A stretch of DNA of 64,000 nt from Bemisia tabaci (GCF_918797505.1 NC_092797.1:16567372-16631371); one strand, 5' to 3'; positions 9,498 through 22,090 are shown, numbered from the stretch's first letter. Notes: generated by a model not told the origin, from the letters alone. Made by a program: numbers and translations.

Positions 9498-9667
9498 CAT
9501 TGGCGTGGCGTGAATAATCGATTATCGATATTTCTCCATTTGAAGCTATGGTAAAGAATCGATTATTATGGTGTTCGCTGCGAATACCCCGTTTCCGTTT
9601 ATCGATCCTTTTCCATGGGTTTGAATGACAGATCTATTGATACATCGCAGAGCACGCCACGCCACTG
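9498..9667. mobile_element. 170 bp hAT-type MITE (CAGTGGCGTGGCG family), copy 1
   Basis: Inverted ends CATTGGCGTGGCGTG and CACGCCACGCCACTG. Flanked by ATTAGTTC (left) and AGTAGTTC (right), an 8 bp duplication with one mismatch, typical of hAT elements. Subterminal ATCGATAAT/ATCGAT motifs lie near both ends. No coding capacity. Confidence 0.8.
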
Positions 9668-10392
9668 AGTAGTTCTTTATTTCAAAATGCGGTCTGACTG
9701 ATTCATGCGTTGTGGTACTAAAAAAGCTCTACAACCGCAGTAACCATTGCATTTGGACCGATGCGATTCAGTGTCAGAGATGAAGTTTAATGCCTTCTCG
9801 CGCAAGTAATTTTTTTTTCATTTTTGAATGTTTTTAATTTTTTGAAGGAACGGTTGGTTAAGCTCAAAACTACTCCTAACTCATTTCTAAAATTTAACTA
9901 GGTTCCTTTCTGTCCCACAGTCAATTTAATCAGGCCAACACTGCGTTTCGGAATTTTCAACTGGCGCGTCGCGGCACGGACGCAGCTGCTTCGGTTGCGC
10001 GGAGTAAATATTTTTCACGCTTCTGATGAGAAAAACAAAGCTGACGTTAGACCGGGAGGAGGAGGGGTGCATACTCTGGCGAGGCTAATGGGTGCGTTAC
10101 GTTTCGCACAAATTAGATCGATGACAACGAGGAAACTGGGTTAAACCGCGCTCTAAACTCCAGGCTTAATAATCGGCTGGGGAACCACCGGGAAAATCTG
10201 CACCCACTCGTCTGTCCCTTAAATCAGTGGTTCCCAAAATATTCATCCTGCACCATAATGTGGGATTCAGCTTTCATAAATTACGTAACTTTCTGGGGAG
10301 GAGGGGGGTCGAGGAGAGCGTAACGCCTCTTTTTCTTACGTGTTACCTCTTTACGACATGGTGTCGCACCCATTCATAACAACACATCGGTT

Positions 10393-10663
10393 CACGGAAA
10401 AAAAACAGTATCTCAATCCCAACTATACTCCTATAGTTGAAGTTGGCGCCAGATATTAGAGCCAGAGGTATGGTTAAGTCAGCTGAAAGTGAGGTTGGAT
10501 CAACCATACCTCCAGCTGGTGCACACATAGTAAGCATAAGTGTGGTTGGATTAACTATACCGCTGGCTGATGCCTTTACACTTCTAGCCAGCTCAGCTAC
10601 TCTTATGGCTAGCGCCAAAATCAGCTGGAAGTATAGTTGAGATTGTGATACTTTTTTTCAGTG
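10393..10663. mobile_element. 271 bp compound palindromic element
   Basis: Ends CACGGAAAAAAAACAGTATC and its partner GATACTTTTTTTCAGTG. Inside, CAACTATACT, TGGCGCCAG and AGCCAGAGG-type motifs recur in both orientations. A short CACNGRAAAAAA start is shared with the foldbacks at 5736 and 20878. Confidence 0.65.
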
Positions 10664-11930
10664 TTCTTTAAAAATCGAATTCCTTCTCTGTGACAATATA
10701 TTGCAAGTTCTTATCAAGATTTCCTCTTTTCAAAAAACAGCCTGGACTATAAAAGCAAACCGGAATAAAAGTAGTTCAAAACACCATTCTGTGGGTGTAA
10801 AATGGGACTGTTTTGTTTCAATTAAATCCTTATTTTAATAAGGGCCTAAACATTAAAATGTCATAGGCTCTAAAGTTTTGACAGGTAAAGAAAATCACGG
10901 ATCAAAACTGCCTTGCACCTGTGGTTTTTTAAAGGAAATGAAAGCGATTCAATCATCTTATGGCTCAATGCATCTAAGAACCTGTAACAACTCTCAAAGG
11001 CATACGATAATGTCCGTCAGTTGATAAGTTACTCACCTTATCAAAAAAATTATTTGATTCACATCCGAATGTACTTAAGATTGATCGCTAGTTAATATAT
11101 GGCGCCAGAGATGTCATTAAGCGAGACGCATCTACCTGTACGAAGAAGATTTTCCAAAACAACGTACAGGGTATCATAATTGCTTTGCTTCATACGAGTT
11201 TTTTCAAAAATACCTTTATGTATAAATTAATTCTGTTTAATGACTTCCTATTCTCAGCTATTAGCAGCTGCGACAGATTTACATCGCTTTTATCGAATAA
11301 ATAAGTCTATCAACGTCAAAAGTGAATCCTAGAATCCATAAAAAACCGATCAGTCAATTCTTATCTTCCTAAAAGAACAACAACTACACAATCATACCCT
11401 CATATACTTGAAAACACGTAACTGCTATAATCGAAAATTAAGATTTACAAAAAGTAAATTAGAAGTCGCGATGAATGTTTGACCTAAATTTTCGATCCGC
11501 GGAGTTGAAAAATGCTTTCCAAATCAATATGAAACTTTAGAAAGTAAAAATTAATTATTTTTAGAGGACACTGGTGCATATGGACCCTTTAGTTTTACAT
11601 CACAGGAAAGCAGCGATCCAAGTCAAAAAATGCGTACCTCCATCATGACGTTATAAAAGCTCAGATAATGTTTTTTCCCTTGAGATGTAACTAATCACAA
11701 TTGATATGTGCTTGAGATTCTTCGTGAATATATTCAAGTGAAAAAATGTTACACAAAATTTCAAGAAAAAGTGTTGGTTTTTTAGTAGAAAATGTAACGT
11801 GAGTGGAGAATTAAAACGTCACAATTTAAGATACGCACTTTCCGACTTGAGTCATCGATAATATTGATTCATACTAAATAATATCATTGAAAACTGATAA
11901 GATATTCTCATTGTTTGGATCCAATTCCAT

Positions 11931-12185
11931 GCTGCCGTGCTAAGGAAGAACGCCGTATGAACATTCGAGAGTTGCCAAATTTCCCCGAATAAAATGTTCA
12001 TTTTTGAAAAAAGTTATGAATATTTTTCCATGAAATTTTCGGGAACTTTAGGTGAAATTGCGAACAAAACTATGTGAAAAATCGGAAAGAAAATATCCAT
12101 AAGTTTACCAGGAAATTTGTGTTTTATCAAAGGGAATTAAGCACCGCCTGAAGGTTCATACGGCGTTTTTCCTCAGCACGGCAGC
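11931..12185. mobile_element. 255 bp TIR element (GCTGCCGTGCTAAGGA family), copy 1
   Basis: Inverted ends of about 45 bp: GCTGCCGTGCTAAGGAAGAA followed by CGCCGTATGAAC, and its partner at the right end. Two further copies lie at 18347-18602 and 26612-26865. Target duplication unclear. Confidence 0.75.
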
Positions 12186-12389
12186 ATACGAGATACGACG
12201 AAGAATCCCTATGGTGACCTCACGAGTAATACAGAGATTTCTCTTGGATCAAATTGTATCCAGCAGATAATAACGACATAATCTCTCTCATTGCGAATAA
12301 ATCGATACGCTTAGCTTTCCTGTGACGCATAACACTGATGGCGTCTATCACAGCGACTCACAGTCATCATCGCACGGTTGCGACCGAAT

Positions 12390-12553
12390 CAGTGGTGTGG
12401 CCTGCTTTTCGATACATCGATTGATCTGCCATTTAAACCTATGGAAATGGATCGATAAACAGGGTGTTCGCAACGAATACCTCAATGATCGAGTCTTTAC
12501 CATAGCTTCAAATAGGGAAATATCGATAATCGATCATTCAATCCTCGCCACTG
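12390..12553. mobile_element. hAT-type MITE (CAGTGGCGTGGCG family), copy 2
   Basis: In opposite orientation to copy 1. Ends CAGTGGTGTGGC and TCGCCACTG. Flanks GACCGAAT and TACCAAAT match at 6 of 8 positions. The body (TTTACCATAGCTTCAAAT) is closely similar to copies 1, 3 and 4. Confidence 0.75.
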
Positions 12554-15279
12554 TACCAAATTAGTGTTCGGCGAAGGCGTAGAAGAGTAGTTAGCACATC
12601 AATGTTACATGTCAGACGCGGACATTGCGTCGGCGTTGAGTTAGGACAGATTAGAGTACGCGAAATACCGGCCTCTTCCAGGAAAAGATGTCGAAAAAAG
12701 TGGATGTGATTCAGAAGCTGCTATCGAGCTATAGCGTGTTTCTTTCCCAACTTTATAGGCACAGTACCCAAAGGCGAATTCCCTTTAGTTGCGTTAATGA
12801 AGTAATTTTGATGTTCAAAAGTGAAAATATACTGTACGGCATTTGAAGCTTGCTGTTCATGGACAAAAATTCACGGGCTGTTTGACTTTATCTGATTACA
12901 CACTATGCTCTCTCCATCAAATACCGGGAATCTGTTGAAACAAAATTAGTGAAACAAACACGTGGTGTGTAAAAAAAAAAACAAAAAAACCGGTGTTTCA
13001 TGGCATACATCGAAATCCACAGAGAAAAATTAAGGTAGGCTGAAAAAATAGAGGAATTTTAGGAAGTAAAATGCGCAGGGTCTTCTTTTTTCCGACAGAA
13101 AATAGCTGTTCTTCTGGTTGTAAAATCACTCTTGAAAACGAAAAAATAATTGAGAATATTTTTGAGGCAAAGAGAAAACGTGGTTCCTCGGTTATCTGCT
13201 CAGTTTGCAGAACATTTTCCTCCGGACCATGACACTTTAGCTCACTCACTTTTTTTGATGGAGGAAAAGAGAAGAGGTGAAAGGAAAACGACATCGCAAA
13301 AAATATATCCTAAACATATTCTAAGCATACCCTGGGAGGTTCGTCTTTCACGATACTCTTAAAATCAACGACCGAAGCGATTAGATTCTGCGCCTTCTTT
13401 CCGAACTTCGAACATGGCACTTAAACTTTCATTCACACCGCAGCATCTCCAAATGACATGTAGCAGCTGAATTGCACCAAACATGGCAGGGAAAAAATTA
13501 CGCGCCTCAATTTCTCCCCGTCTAATGCGGTCACATTATTCATACCTTGCAATCGTAGCCCACTCCCCCCCCCCCCCCCCCCCCCACAGCCGTACCCGCT
13601 GTAATCTGTAGATGGGCGGACAGCCGCACCAATGTTGCGGAATTTTGTGTAACATTCGCCTATTTGACTATACTTGAGCTTGAGTAAAGGCGTGCAAAAT
13701 GATGCAAGGAATGGCAACAGCAATAGTTAACTCACGCAACTTTGCTATCCCTTGCGTCATGCATACTCTGTGTTCTTTGGATTACTATCACCTAGTGCAC
13801 CGCAAAATGCGGCAAGTGGGTAGTTGTGAAATTTTTGTTGGGAGGAAGCGGTACGAGACGAGGACGAAAGCTTGACGCATGTGCATATCCAGCTCAAAAG
13901 GCATGGAAACTTCTAAAACAGCGAGAACTTAAAAAATCAGAACTTTTGGAGCCCAAATCCCCCGAGAAAATCTTGGGAAGGTAGTTTTTTTCCTAATTCA
14001 GCTCCCATCTGAATAATGAGACAGGTTTTGACAGAATTTCTCATCTTTGAGAATGTATCAAATTTAAATTTCGTATTTATTTTTTTAAAGAAAAAAAACT
14101 GGGAGTCTTCTGCGTTAGCAAAACATTACAATTAAATAACTGTTATCAACTTGCACTGAATATATCTTTTTCCCCCTTTTTTTGACATCAGCACAGTGCA
14201 GCTACTGATGCAGTACTTCAAAAAAAAAGTCCCTTTCTGGAGGTATGACACAATTCTTCTTCTGGCTGTGTGTTGTATTTCATAAACCATTCACTTTCGG
14301 ACCTTGCGCCGAATAAAGTATGTGTACCTCTTAAAGAGAGATAAAGGTTCCTACGTCGTAAAGTGTCCAAATTCTAGCAAAAATACGACTTGAAAATTTT
14401 TAAAAAGTTGATCCTTAACAGATGTCAGTTTCTGGAATTTTTAGCTAAAGTAAAGGAATTGTTTGTAATAAACCCTCTCTAGAAGTTAAACTTTACTTCA
14501 ACAAAAAAATCACATGACACGGATCTGAAACCGAGCTCCCTTTTCCCCCACGTGACGATTCTAACTCACACACACACCGCAAAAAATACAACAAAATGCT
14601 CACCAAATTCAAACTTCTAGATGACAGAGCGCTGAAATGAGTAATCCTTTGGTCACGTATATAAACGACACATCGGAACACAGGTCAATTTCCAATGGGC
14701 ACTCACACAAACAACACAAGTTACGCACGGAAAGGGGAAAGTGCGATAGAAGGGAGGCTAAAAAGGCGGAAGTAACAGAACGTTCACCGTGGTTCACACC
14801 GAGTTTCAAGCGGGAGGAAGAGGAGATCACAAAACCAGAACTCAAATCAATGGTGACATTGGTGTTACGAGAAAGAAAACAGACCTCGGCGTGTGTAAAC
14901 ACGCGATCGGGGCGCACACGCGATGACGCGACGCGGGGAAAAAATGAAAATTCCGAACGCACACACAGGACTGATGCTCGGAGAAGGTGAGCGGCGCGCA
15001 GGGGGAGCGGAAAAGCGGGGGAAAGTTGTGAAAGCGAGGGAAAAATTGGAGAAAATTAAAAATTGGAAAATGCGAGACGGCGAGCAAAGGCGAGCGGCGT
15101 GCGAGCGGTCGCAAGAGTCCGTGGGACGCAACTGAGCAACTGAATCGCGCGCCAAACAAATACTACACCACGCTGCTGGGGATACCGGCATACTGCGCGG
15201 TGGTGCCGGCTCTGGGCTATTTTTTATATTTTTATATTTTTGGCTTTTTGCTCTGAAAAAATGTTTCGATTACAATTGA
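12554..15279. other. Gene-free stretch with a CpG-rich block (about 14500-15200)
   Basis: No protein recognised. From 14500 to 15200 CpG dinucleotides are frequent and several short frames are open on both strands, as expected from base composition. The block could be an unannotated promoter or first exon; nothing in the window supplies a matching gene. Confidence 0.4.
13565..13585 (+). repeat. 21 bp C-run
   Basis: Poly(C) of about 21 in an otherwise mixed stretch; similar 14 bp C- or G-runs occur at 25324-25337, 43742-43755 and 49249-49262. Read-length errors are likely at such sites. Confidence 0.85.
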
Positions 15280-15552
15280 TTGTATTCAGTAGTGGTTCGA
15301 TGTATCGTTTGACTCTGGACAATAGAACATAATCCCAAACAAAAATGTTAGGATTTAAATTGGAAAAGCTGAAAATTAAAAAATTCCTTACAATTTCACT
15401 TTTCATTGTCATTTTGTACTCGTGGGAAAAAATATATTACGAGACACTCGTTCCCTGAGATTACTCAATTGACTTTCGAGGCTATGTTTACATGTTGAAC
15501 CAATCGATATCGATATACGATGTCATCTGTTTGATGTATCGAATGCGATCAG
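15280..15552. repeat. Dispersed repeat, copy 1 (TTCGATGTATCGTTTGA)
   Basis: GACAATAGAACATAATC, TTGGAAAAGCTGAAAAT, GAGGCTATGTTTA and GAACCAATCGATATCGATA all recur in the same order at 18748-19010. Both ends carry GATGTATCGA motifs. Type of element unknown. Confidence 0.7.
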
Positions 15553-16830
15553 TTTTTGCGTCAAGCTAGCTAAGGGAAGCACTGTTATCCATAGAGATCG
15601 ACACGCAGAATATATTTTTACATGGTAAAAGTTTAAAATATCAAGGTACCCGATAGACACTCACTCCTAAAAATGGCGTAGTAAAGGTCCAAATCCGTAT
15701 GTAATGATAGGATAAAATTGAAAAAAATTGCGAAGAAGGTTTGGAAGCAGATCTGGGTTTTTGAACGAAGTGGAAGAGAGGCTGCCAAAGAAAATGCTTG
15801 AGCGGGTTCCTCCGTGGATGGAGACAAAAGGAGCGCGCAGTGCGGAGGGTTTTAAATAAAATGACGGAGAACCAACTTCCTGAGAGGCTATGGTAAGACA
15901 GCGCACTATGGTGATTAGACGTCGCAGAGCGCCAGAGAGCGCTGTCAAAGCGGCTATCGCGTAGGTATGTAAATGAGGCGACATTAAAGTATAGAATCTC
16001 ATTCCCGATCAGGCAAAGCTTCTCTTTCCTTATTAAAGATGTTCCGCTGTTATCTTTTCCAGGAGTAAATTGAATAATCCTTCCTTTTAATGAGCTACAG
16101 ATGAAAAATTCATATGAACAGTATAAGTACAAAATTGATATTCGTCTAAAATGCCGATGCAACTATTTCACCTTCTAGGGGGCCGCTTTTGCATATCTGA
16201 AACTACGAAGGAGAAAAAGTTTGTTTTGTATGCTTACAACTACAACACGTCCCCTGATGTCGTATATTTGAGTGTTTGCCTTTTCATTCCAGCTGCATTC
16301 CTTGCAATGTCAGTTGGAGTGACTTTTTAATTTTCTCCTTGAGTTCGCCTTCAACAACCAGACTAGGCAAATTAAGCGCCTATGAAGCGATAGTAATTGC
16401 TTGTGCCCTTGTGGATGCGGCGTTCATTTGGTTTCAGTTGCAGCCAAGAGCGTTCCTGTCGGACGAGCATTTACAAAAACCGAATACACACGTGTTCCGG
16501 CCAATGATGAACATCCGAAGGGTTTCAAGTCCAACATGTTGCCCTCTAAAATGCTCAGAATATCGATCGCTCTAAACATTTCTAAAATGTATATGTTCAA
16601 AACTTGATCATTCTGTCGCTGCTGGCTTAATCCTTGAAAGCTGCCCTCATTTAGCCTCTGATAAACTGACCGATGGTCACGGAAAACTTTGCGTCAAATT
16701 GCTTTCCCCTACACTTCCAATTAAACCCAGGTGTCTACTAAGACAGGCTGGTCAAAAATCAGTAGTTTCACAGTACTTTTTCAGTAAATTCCCAAGAAAT
16801 TCAGTATCACCTCAGCAGAAAAATTCAGTA

Positions 16831-17103
16831 CTTTTTCAGTACCTCCAAGAGACGAAATTCTAAAAATTACGAAAACTTGAAGTTTATTACTTACTTCAAT
16901 TTACTTTAGATTACTTTCTTTCGCTTAAATTGCGACAAAAATGACAAGAAAATGAAAAACATTTCGGACCTTCTTGAGGAATTTCCGCATTTTTTCAGTA
17001 CCTCCAAGGGACGAAATTCTAAAAATTACGAGAACTTGAAGTTTTCGCTCAAATTGTGACAAAAATGACGAAAATTCTGGGACTTCTTGCGGAATTTCCG
17101 CAC
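16831..17103 (+). repeat. Local tandem duplication (TTTTTCAGTACCTCCAAG unit)
   Basis: Two units, 16831-16990 and 16991-17103, share GACGAAATTCTAAAAATTAC and AATTTCCGCA; the second lacks a 45-50 bp T-rich part. A third start (TTTTCAGTACTTCCGG) follows. Flanking GGAAAACTTTGCG and ACTTCCA pieces at 16680 and 17188 are also duplicated. Confidence 0.7.
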
Positions 17104-17239
17104 TTTTTCAGTACTTCCGGACAAAAAAAATCAGTACTTACTTCCTGACCTTCCGGAAATGCTGGTCTTGTGGACACCCTGTTCACGGAAAACTTTGCGC
17201 AAAATTTGTTTTCCCTGCACTTCCATTCAAACCAAATCT

Positions 17240-17760
17240 GGAAGGATGCATGAATGGAACCCCCGGAAGCGGCAGGAACCGCGCGGGAACCGGGTTCCAC
17301 CAACGGGCAACGCGGCGTCGCGTCGGTCGCGCGGGGGGGCCATGATCGATACAAGATACTACGGACAGACGCGGGCCCGCCGCGCCGCGAAGCGTCAATC
17401 AGCGCCGCGCATCGTCGGAGTTCCATTGAACAAAGTTCAGCCCCCCCTTCCCCCGGCCGACACCTCCCCCCCGCCCTGGGGGCCCGGATTCCCGCGCCAA
17501 ACGTTCACCTCAACATTCGATATTGCGCGCCCAACCACCCGTGGGTCCCGGTTCGAACCCCGGCGCGGCGCGCGGGGAACACGTTTCATTGACCTTACAC
17601 GTACTAGCGCCGGCCCCCCGCCCCGCCCGCCGCCCCCCGTTCGACGACCTCTACTGCGCACTTGCGAGCTTCCCGCTTTTTGCGCCTTTCGCGGCGCAAG
17701 CTCATCTTCCGCCGTTGCCGGCTCGTGTGGAAATGGGCGTGTTGCATGCGAGAATGGAGA
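17240..17760. other. GC/CpG-rich block
   Basis: Strongly GC-rich island (runs such as CCCCCGCCCTGGGGGCCCGG) in an AT-rich setting, open in most frames on both strands. The protein readings are proline/arginine-rich and have no family resemblance. Possible promoter or transferred/repeated sequence. Confidence 0.5.
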
Positions 17761-17907
17761 TGTTGCATGTGTGAGGAATTTGCGATTTGACTGTTGATTC
17801 GTACGTAAAAGTTCGCGAGAAACACGATGGTGCCACTGGTATTCTCTGAAATCAACTCCCAAGGTCAAAAAAAGCTCTCATGTCGAGGCCAAAATGGAGG
17901 GGATATC

Positions 17908-18105
17908 CCACGATATCCTGAGAGTCCACCTCTACATCAAGACAAACTCTCCATGCAAAGATAGGGAGCAAATACATTAGCAGGGTTGCCGTGTTTCCAG
18001 TTTTGGAGTCCCCAAAGAAAGTGGCAGCCCTGTCAATGTATTTGCTCCCTATCTTTGTATGGAGAGTTTGTCTTGATGTAAACGTGGACTCTCAGGATAG
18101 CGTGG
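17908..18105. mobile_element. 198 bp hairpin element with 85 bp arms
   Basis: CCACGATATCCTGAGAGTCC and the following CTCTACATCAAGACAAACTC are repeated in inverted orientation up to 18105, with about 35 bp of loop between. The arms are close to identical, so RNA across it would make a long double-stranded stem. Confidence 0.75.
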
Positions 18106-18166
18106 TCCAGTCGCCTTTGAAAACTTGAAAAGGAACGAATGGCCCTACTCTGTCTATAAAGGTACT

Positions 18167-18265
18167 CTAGCATAGAGCGGAGCATTGCGAGTTCATGCCT
18201 CGCGCCATCGCGCCTTCAATTTGGCGGACGCAACATGGACATCCATCAAGTACGAATAGTTGTAT
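18167..18265 (-). repeat. Dispersed coding-like repeat (QLFxLxGCPCCxR), copy 2
   Basis: The minus-strand frame reads QLFVLDGCPCCVRQIEGAMA and ends soon after. Family unknown. It may derive from a repeat-encoded protein. Confidence 0.45.
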
Positions 18266-18346
18266 CTCTGCGCCGTCATCAACGCACGTCCTTTCCCTAG
18301 TTCTATATCCATGGAGTGTTAAATCCGTTTGTTCTATTTGTAGTAC

Positions 18347-18602
18347 ACTGCCGTTCTTAGGAAAAACGCGGTATGAACCTCCAGGCATTGCAAAATTTCC
18401 TCTGATAAGACACGAATTTATTGGGGGAAATTGTAAATACTTTTCTTCCAGTTCTTGAGACTATTTTGTACGCAATTTAATCTAAAACATCTGAAAATTT
18501 TGAAGAAAAATATACATAAATTTCGTCAAAAATTCATGCTTTATCAGGGGAAATTTGGCAACTGTCGAATGTTCATACGGCGTTTTTCCTTAGCACGGCA
18601 GT
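18347..18602. mobile_element. TIR element (GCTGCCGTGCTAAGGA family), copy 2
   Basis: Ends ACTGCCGTTCTTAGGAAAAA and its inverted partner TTTTTCCTTAGCACGGCAGT, 256 bp, with the same AATTTCC...GGAAATTTGGCAAC inner parts as copy 1. Confidence 0.75.
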
Positions 18603-18747
18603 ATAGTGCCTAGGCTACGCGAGCAACTTAACTTAATCGACCTACGGTTATACAAATCGAAAATCAATAAGAACAACCGAATAGTTTGATTGGCACAGAA
18701 ATTGGACATTCGGCTGGCATTATCGAACTTCTCTTTCAATGCCAATA

Positions 18748-19010
18748 GACCGTATTCGATGTATCGTTTAGTTCAAAACAATAGAACATAACCTCAAATC
18801 AAACTGTAAGGATTTTAGTTGGAAAAGCTGAAAATGAGAAATTTCCTGACAATTTCACTTTGCATTGGCATTTGGTACTCAAAAGAATAAAAAATCTGTT
18901 ACAAGAGACCCGTTCTCTCAGATTTCTGAATTTACTTTTGAGGCTATGTTTATGTTTTGAACCAATCGATATCGATACAAACTCACCCATTTGATGTATC
19001 GACTACGATC
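18748..19010. repeat. Dispersed repeat, copy 2
   Basis: Same orientation and motif order as 15280-15552, with roughly 80% identity by eye. The spurious reading frame on the minus strand is part of the repeat. Confidence 0.7.
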
Positions 19011-19598
19011 TATACGACCAGACTTTATCTTCATTGAACCAGACTAATCCGGGCGAAAGACAATAAGACAACGCTGGTCTCGGCCTAGCGCGAAGAGTAC
19101 GCATAAATTTAACCTGTGGTCTGTGACTGATTGGAGAAATAATGAGGCAACGCTAGGAGAAGGGGGACGGGGGGCTCATTTGGTTTATGAGGGCGGAAAT
19201 CAAGCAGAAGAAGACACGCCGGTCTTGCAGGACGAGGAAAATTTCAAATTCCGTGTCCACTTTGAGGTTAATGAGGACTCCTGAACCGGCAACCATTCCG
19301 TGGCGATTTTGTCGGATGGATGCGAGAGAACATTCACTAATTGGAGTTCTGAAAATCTACCTTTGCGGGCGTTTATGTATCACACTACGCAACGCAGTTT
19401 TCCGTTTTTGGCTGGATTCCTTTCCTCTCCTCTCCATGAAACGCACCTGTGACCCCGATGACCCTTGACCTCCGCATTTTCATCACTTTTTTTTAAAAAA
19501 AAATAAAAAACTAGGGGACTATGCCCGCTGACCACTTTGTGGTCAAATTTCTCGTAGCGCTTCGAGCCTCAAGCGTTATGCGTTACGCGTTACTCTTA

Positions 19599-19737
19599 AG
19601 CCTGTGTCACACTATCAAAGCTAGCCAACAAAATATCAAGGTCAGGTGTTGTGATTGGCTTATTCGATGACTTGGACCAATCACAGTACTTGACCGTGAC
19701 ATTTTGATAGAGTATTTTCATAGTGTGACCACAGGCT
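19599..19737. mobile_element. 139 bp MITE with TTA target duplication (PIF/Harbinger-like)
   Basis: Ends AGCCTGTGTCACACTATCAA and TTTTCATAGTGTGACCACAGGCT (inverted, one extra base). TTA directly precedes and follows the element, as in PIF/Harbinger insertions. Inner parts with GTGATTGG/CCAATCAC are also inverted. Confidence 0.65.
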
Positions 19738-20339
19738 TTATGCTTTTATTTTACGGAGTAAGAAGTGGTTAAAATGCAAGGGTACATCTAGGAAAACTGA
19801 CACAATGACAACGATACTCAGTAGGGTGCGAGTGATCATTTTAGGGAAATTTTTTCCCGGCAAAGAAAAGTGTACCATGAGAATTTAGTGATTGAAAATA
19901 ACTTTAAAACTACAATACTTATACTTCTACTGAGTAGCAGGCTTTATACAATAATACTCGTTGTTGAGATTCCTAACTGTCTTAAAATCATTGATTTTGA
20001 CAGTTTCTCGTAGGAACTTGCCATTAGCAAACATGGGGTATTGTACGATCTTCTAAATTAAATAAACGGCAGTGTTGTACATCCCTATCACATCCAGTTC
20101 TATACAGGTGGGCATTTTCAAATCTAACGAAAATGCCAGAATTTGCCTGAGCTGATTTTGAAAGTTCTTGAATGTAGGTGGATATCGCACGGTTGAAAAT
20201 CGATGCTTTCTGAAAAATTCTACGCGGGAAGCGGCTTTATACCCAAACCAATTTCTTCAGCACTACGAAATTAGTGGGGAAAACTAATTCCTTTTTGTAA
20301 TGCATCAAATTCTTCTTAGTATGTGTCTTCCGACGAGTG

Positions 20340-20720
20340 CCAGGGCAGGAGCTACGAGGTAGTTGCAGTCTAGTGTTCGAGTTTCAAGTTCGAGCCGCGA
20401 ACTTGGAGGCGCAGCGGAGATCGAACTGGACGTTAAATTACCCGTAATCACTCCGGGACTGCCGCGAATTTCTCGTTCAATTAGCAGCCAGCTCTGCCTC
20501 TCACCTTACGCCGAGTGCCGAGTGCAGCCGTGGCGTGGTCACTGCAAATCGTCGTTGCTCATCACCCGACGAATTTAATTAGCATTCCTTCGCTGCAAAC
20601 CCACCGCCACTTGCGCCGCCGCCGGCGCCGCGCCGCGCAAGTTTGTGAAATGGACTCTAATGGAGCTGTCCTATCGCGAGAGACGCGGATTTTCGATTCG
20701 ACCGGCTCAAAATTTGTGAA
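20340..20720. other. GC/CpG-rich block
   Basis: Contains GCCGCCGGCGCCGCGCCGCG and scattered CpG. No protein recognised. Could be a 5' exon or promoter. Confidence 0.4.
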
Positions 20721-20877
20721 ATCTTGTGCTTGATCGAAACTGATAGAAAACACAAAATGAGCAGAACAAGAAAAATAAGGAACTCAATCTTAGGGGAACC
20801 GAGTTTCCTGACGAAACTCCATACTCCATGCGCTACGCGTCAAATGCGAAAAAAAATTCAGCGGGAAACTCCGACAA

Positions 20878-21103
20878 CACTGGAAAAAAAGCACATTGGA
20901 TCTAGAATCCAGACTCCTGAAAACATTGACAAGAAAAAGGACTCTTGATTCAAGCAGATTTAAGCTGAAATCAAAAGGAAATCCGCTCAAATTAAGAGGC
21001 TTGGTTCTTGATTTAAGCAGAAATCCGATTGAATCAAGAGTATTTTTCTTGTCGATGTTTTTAAGAGTCTGGACTCTAGATCCAATGTGTTTTTTTTCCA
21101 GTG
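20878..21103. mobile_element. 226 bp foldback element (CACTGGAAAAAAA ends)
   Basis: CACTGGAAAAAAAGCACATT at the left mirrors AATGTGTTTTTTTTCCAGTG at the right. The arms extend about 80 bp (ATCTAGAATCCAGACTC, CTTGATTCAAGC). No coding capacity. Confidence 0.75.
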
Positions 21104-22090
21104 AAGGACGAGAGACACATGTCATAGGTGGTAGCAGGTAGTTGATTAAAATCTTGAGCGATCGATTTCTAACTGCTACGTAACACCGTTTATCAGACTA
21201 AAAATGCACTGAAAAATGAGAACCGGAGAGTGTTGGATGCAGACTAACTTTCAAACCAGACACTGACGATGCACAACCGACATTTCGCTTGTCTCAAATA
21301 TACAGAAGATAGCTACATGGTTGACAATTAGCAATTGAATTTCATGTATTTCTAACATTTTATGAATGCACCGTCATACCGATGAAAATGTCTATACTTA
21401 TACTTGTTGCTCTTGTTTAAAGGAATCATTAAACGTTTCGTCGGATTATTATACCAAGGTCATGGTCCGTTAAGTAGTCATCTTAATCTCTAAAGCGGCA
21501 ATGGAAAAAATCTAGGCAAGTTAAGGCACAATCTTGGCAAATGAACGTGTGCATACATCGTTTCTTGACTGCGGCGTCTGGGTGCAAAAAGTCGTGTCCA
21601 GCGGCTGTCCAGATTGCATGCGGGCGGAAATGAAGGTGTTTTGATTTTCAGCGGACCGACCACGAATGGTCTGCAAATTTTCTATTGTAAAACTGTACAT
21701 ATATTTAGTATTTTTTTTTAAAAAAAGGATTTGCACGATTTCGAAAACAGTGTAATCACGCTGGTTCCTTTTTACTATACATATGCGATTCAATTAAAAG
21801 ACGTCATTTGAGGAAAAATTCAGTGACTATGAAAATATTTACTTACCTAGAACTCTTATCCATAGTTTTTTCAAGGATGGATGAGGGATTCGGGGTTGGA
21901 CGACGTCACAGGCCATTTTTAGGTCGAGTTTGCGCAGCATGGATTGAGGTTTGCCCACCATCGCTCCGGCCGCCGAAGAAAAGTCACTCTTTACCTCGCA
22001 CGGCTGAAAAATCAGGAATTTCGCACGAATAAATTATCGCGAATAATTTTCACACATTCAAGATAAGAGGTGGAAAAAATGAGAAAAGTA

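Noticed and set aside
15641..16162. 173-codon minus-strand frame
   Set aside because: No family resemblance, overlapping open frames on the same strand, and no splice or promoter context.
17545..17575. GGTTCGAACCCC resembling a tRNA T-arm / B box
   Set aside because: No A box, acceptor stem or anticodon arm at the right distance upstream, so it is not a tRNA gene.
17087..17797. 236-codon open frame in the GC-rich block
   Set aside because: All frames on both strands are open here because stop codons are rare in GC-rich DNA. The product is low-complexity and matches no family.
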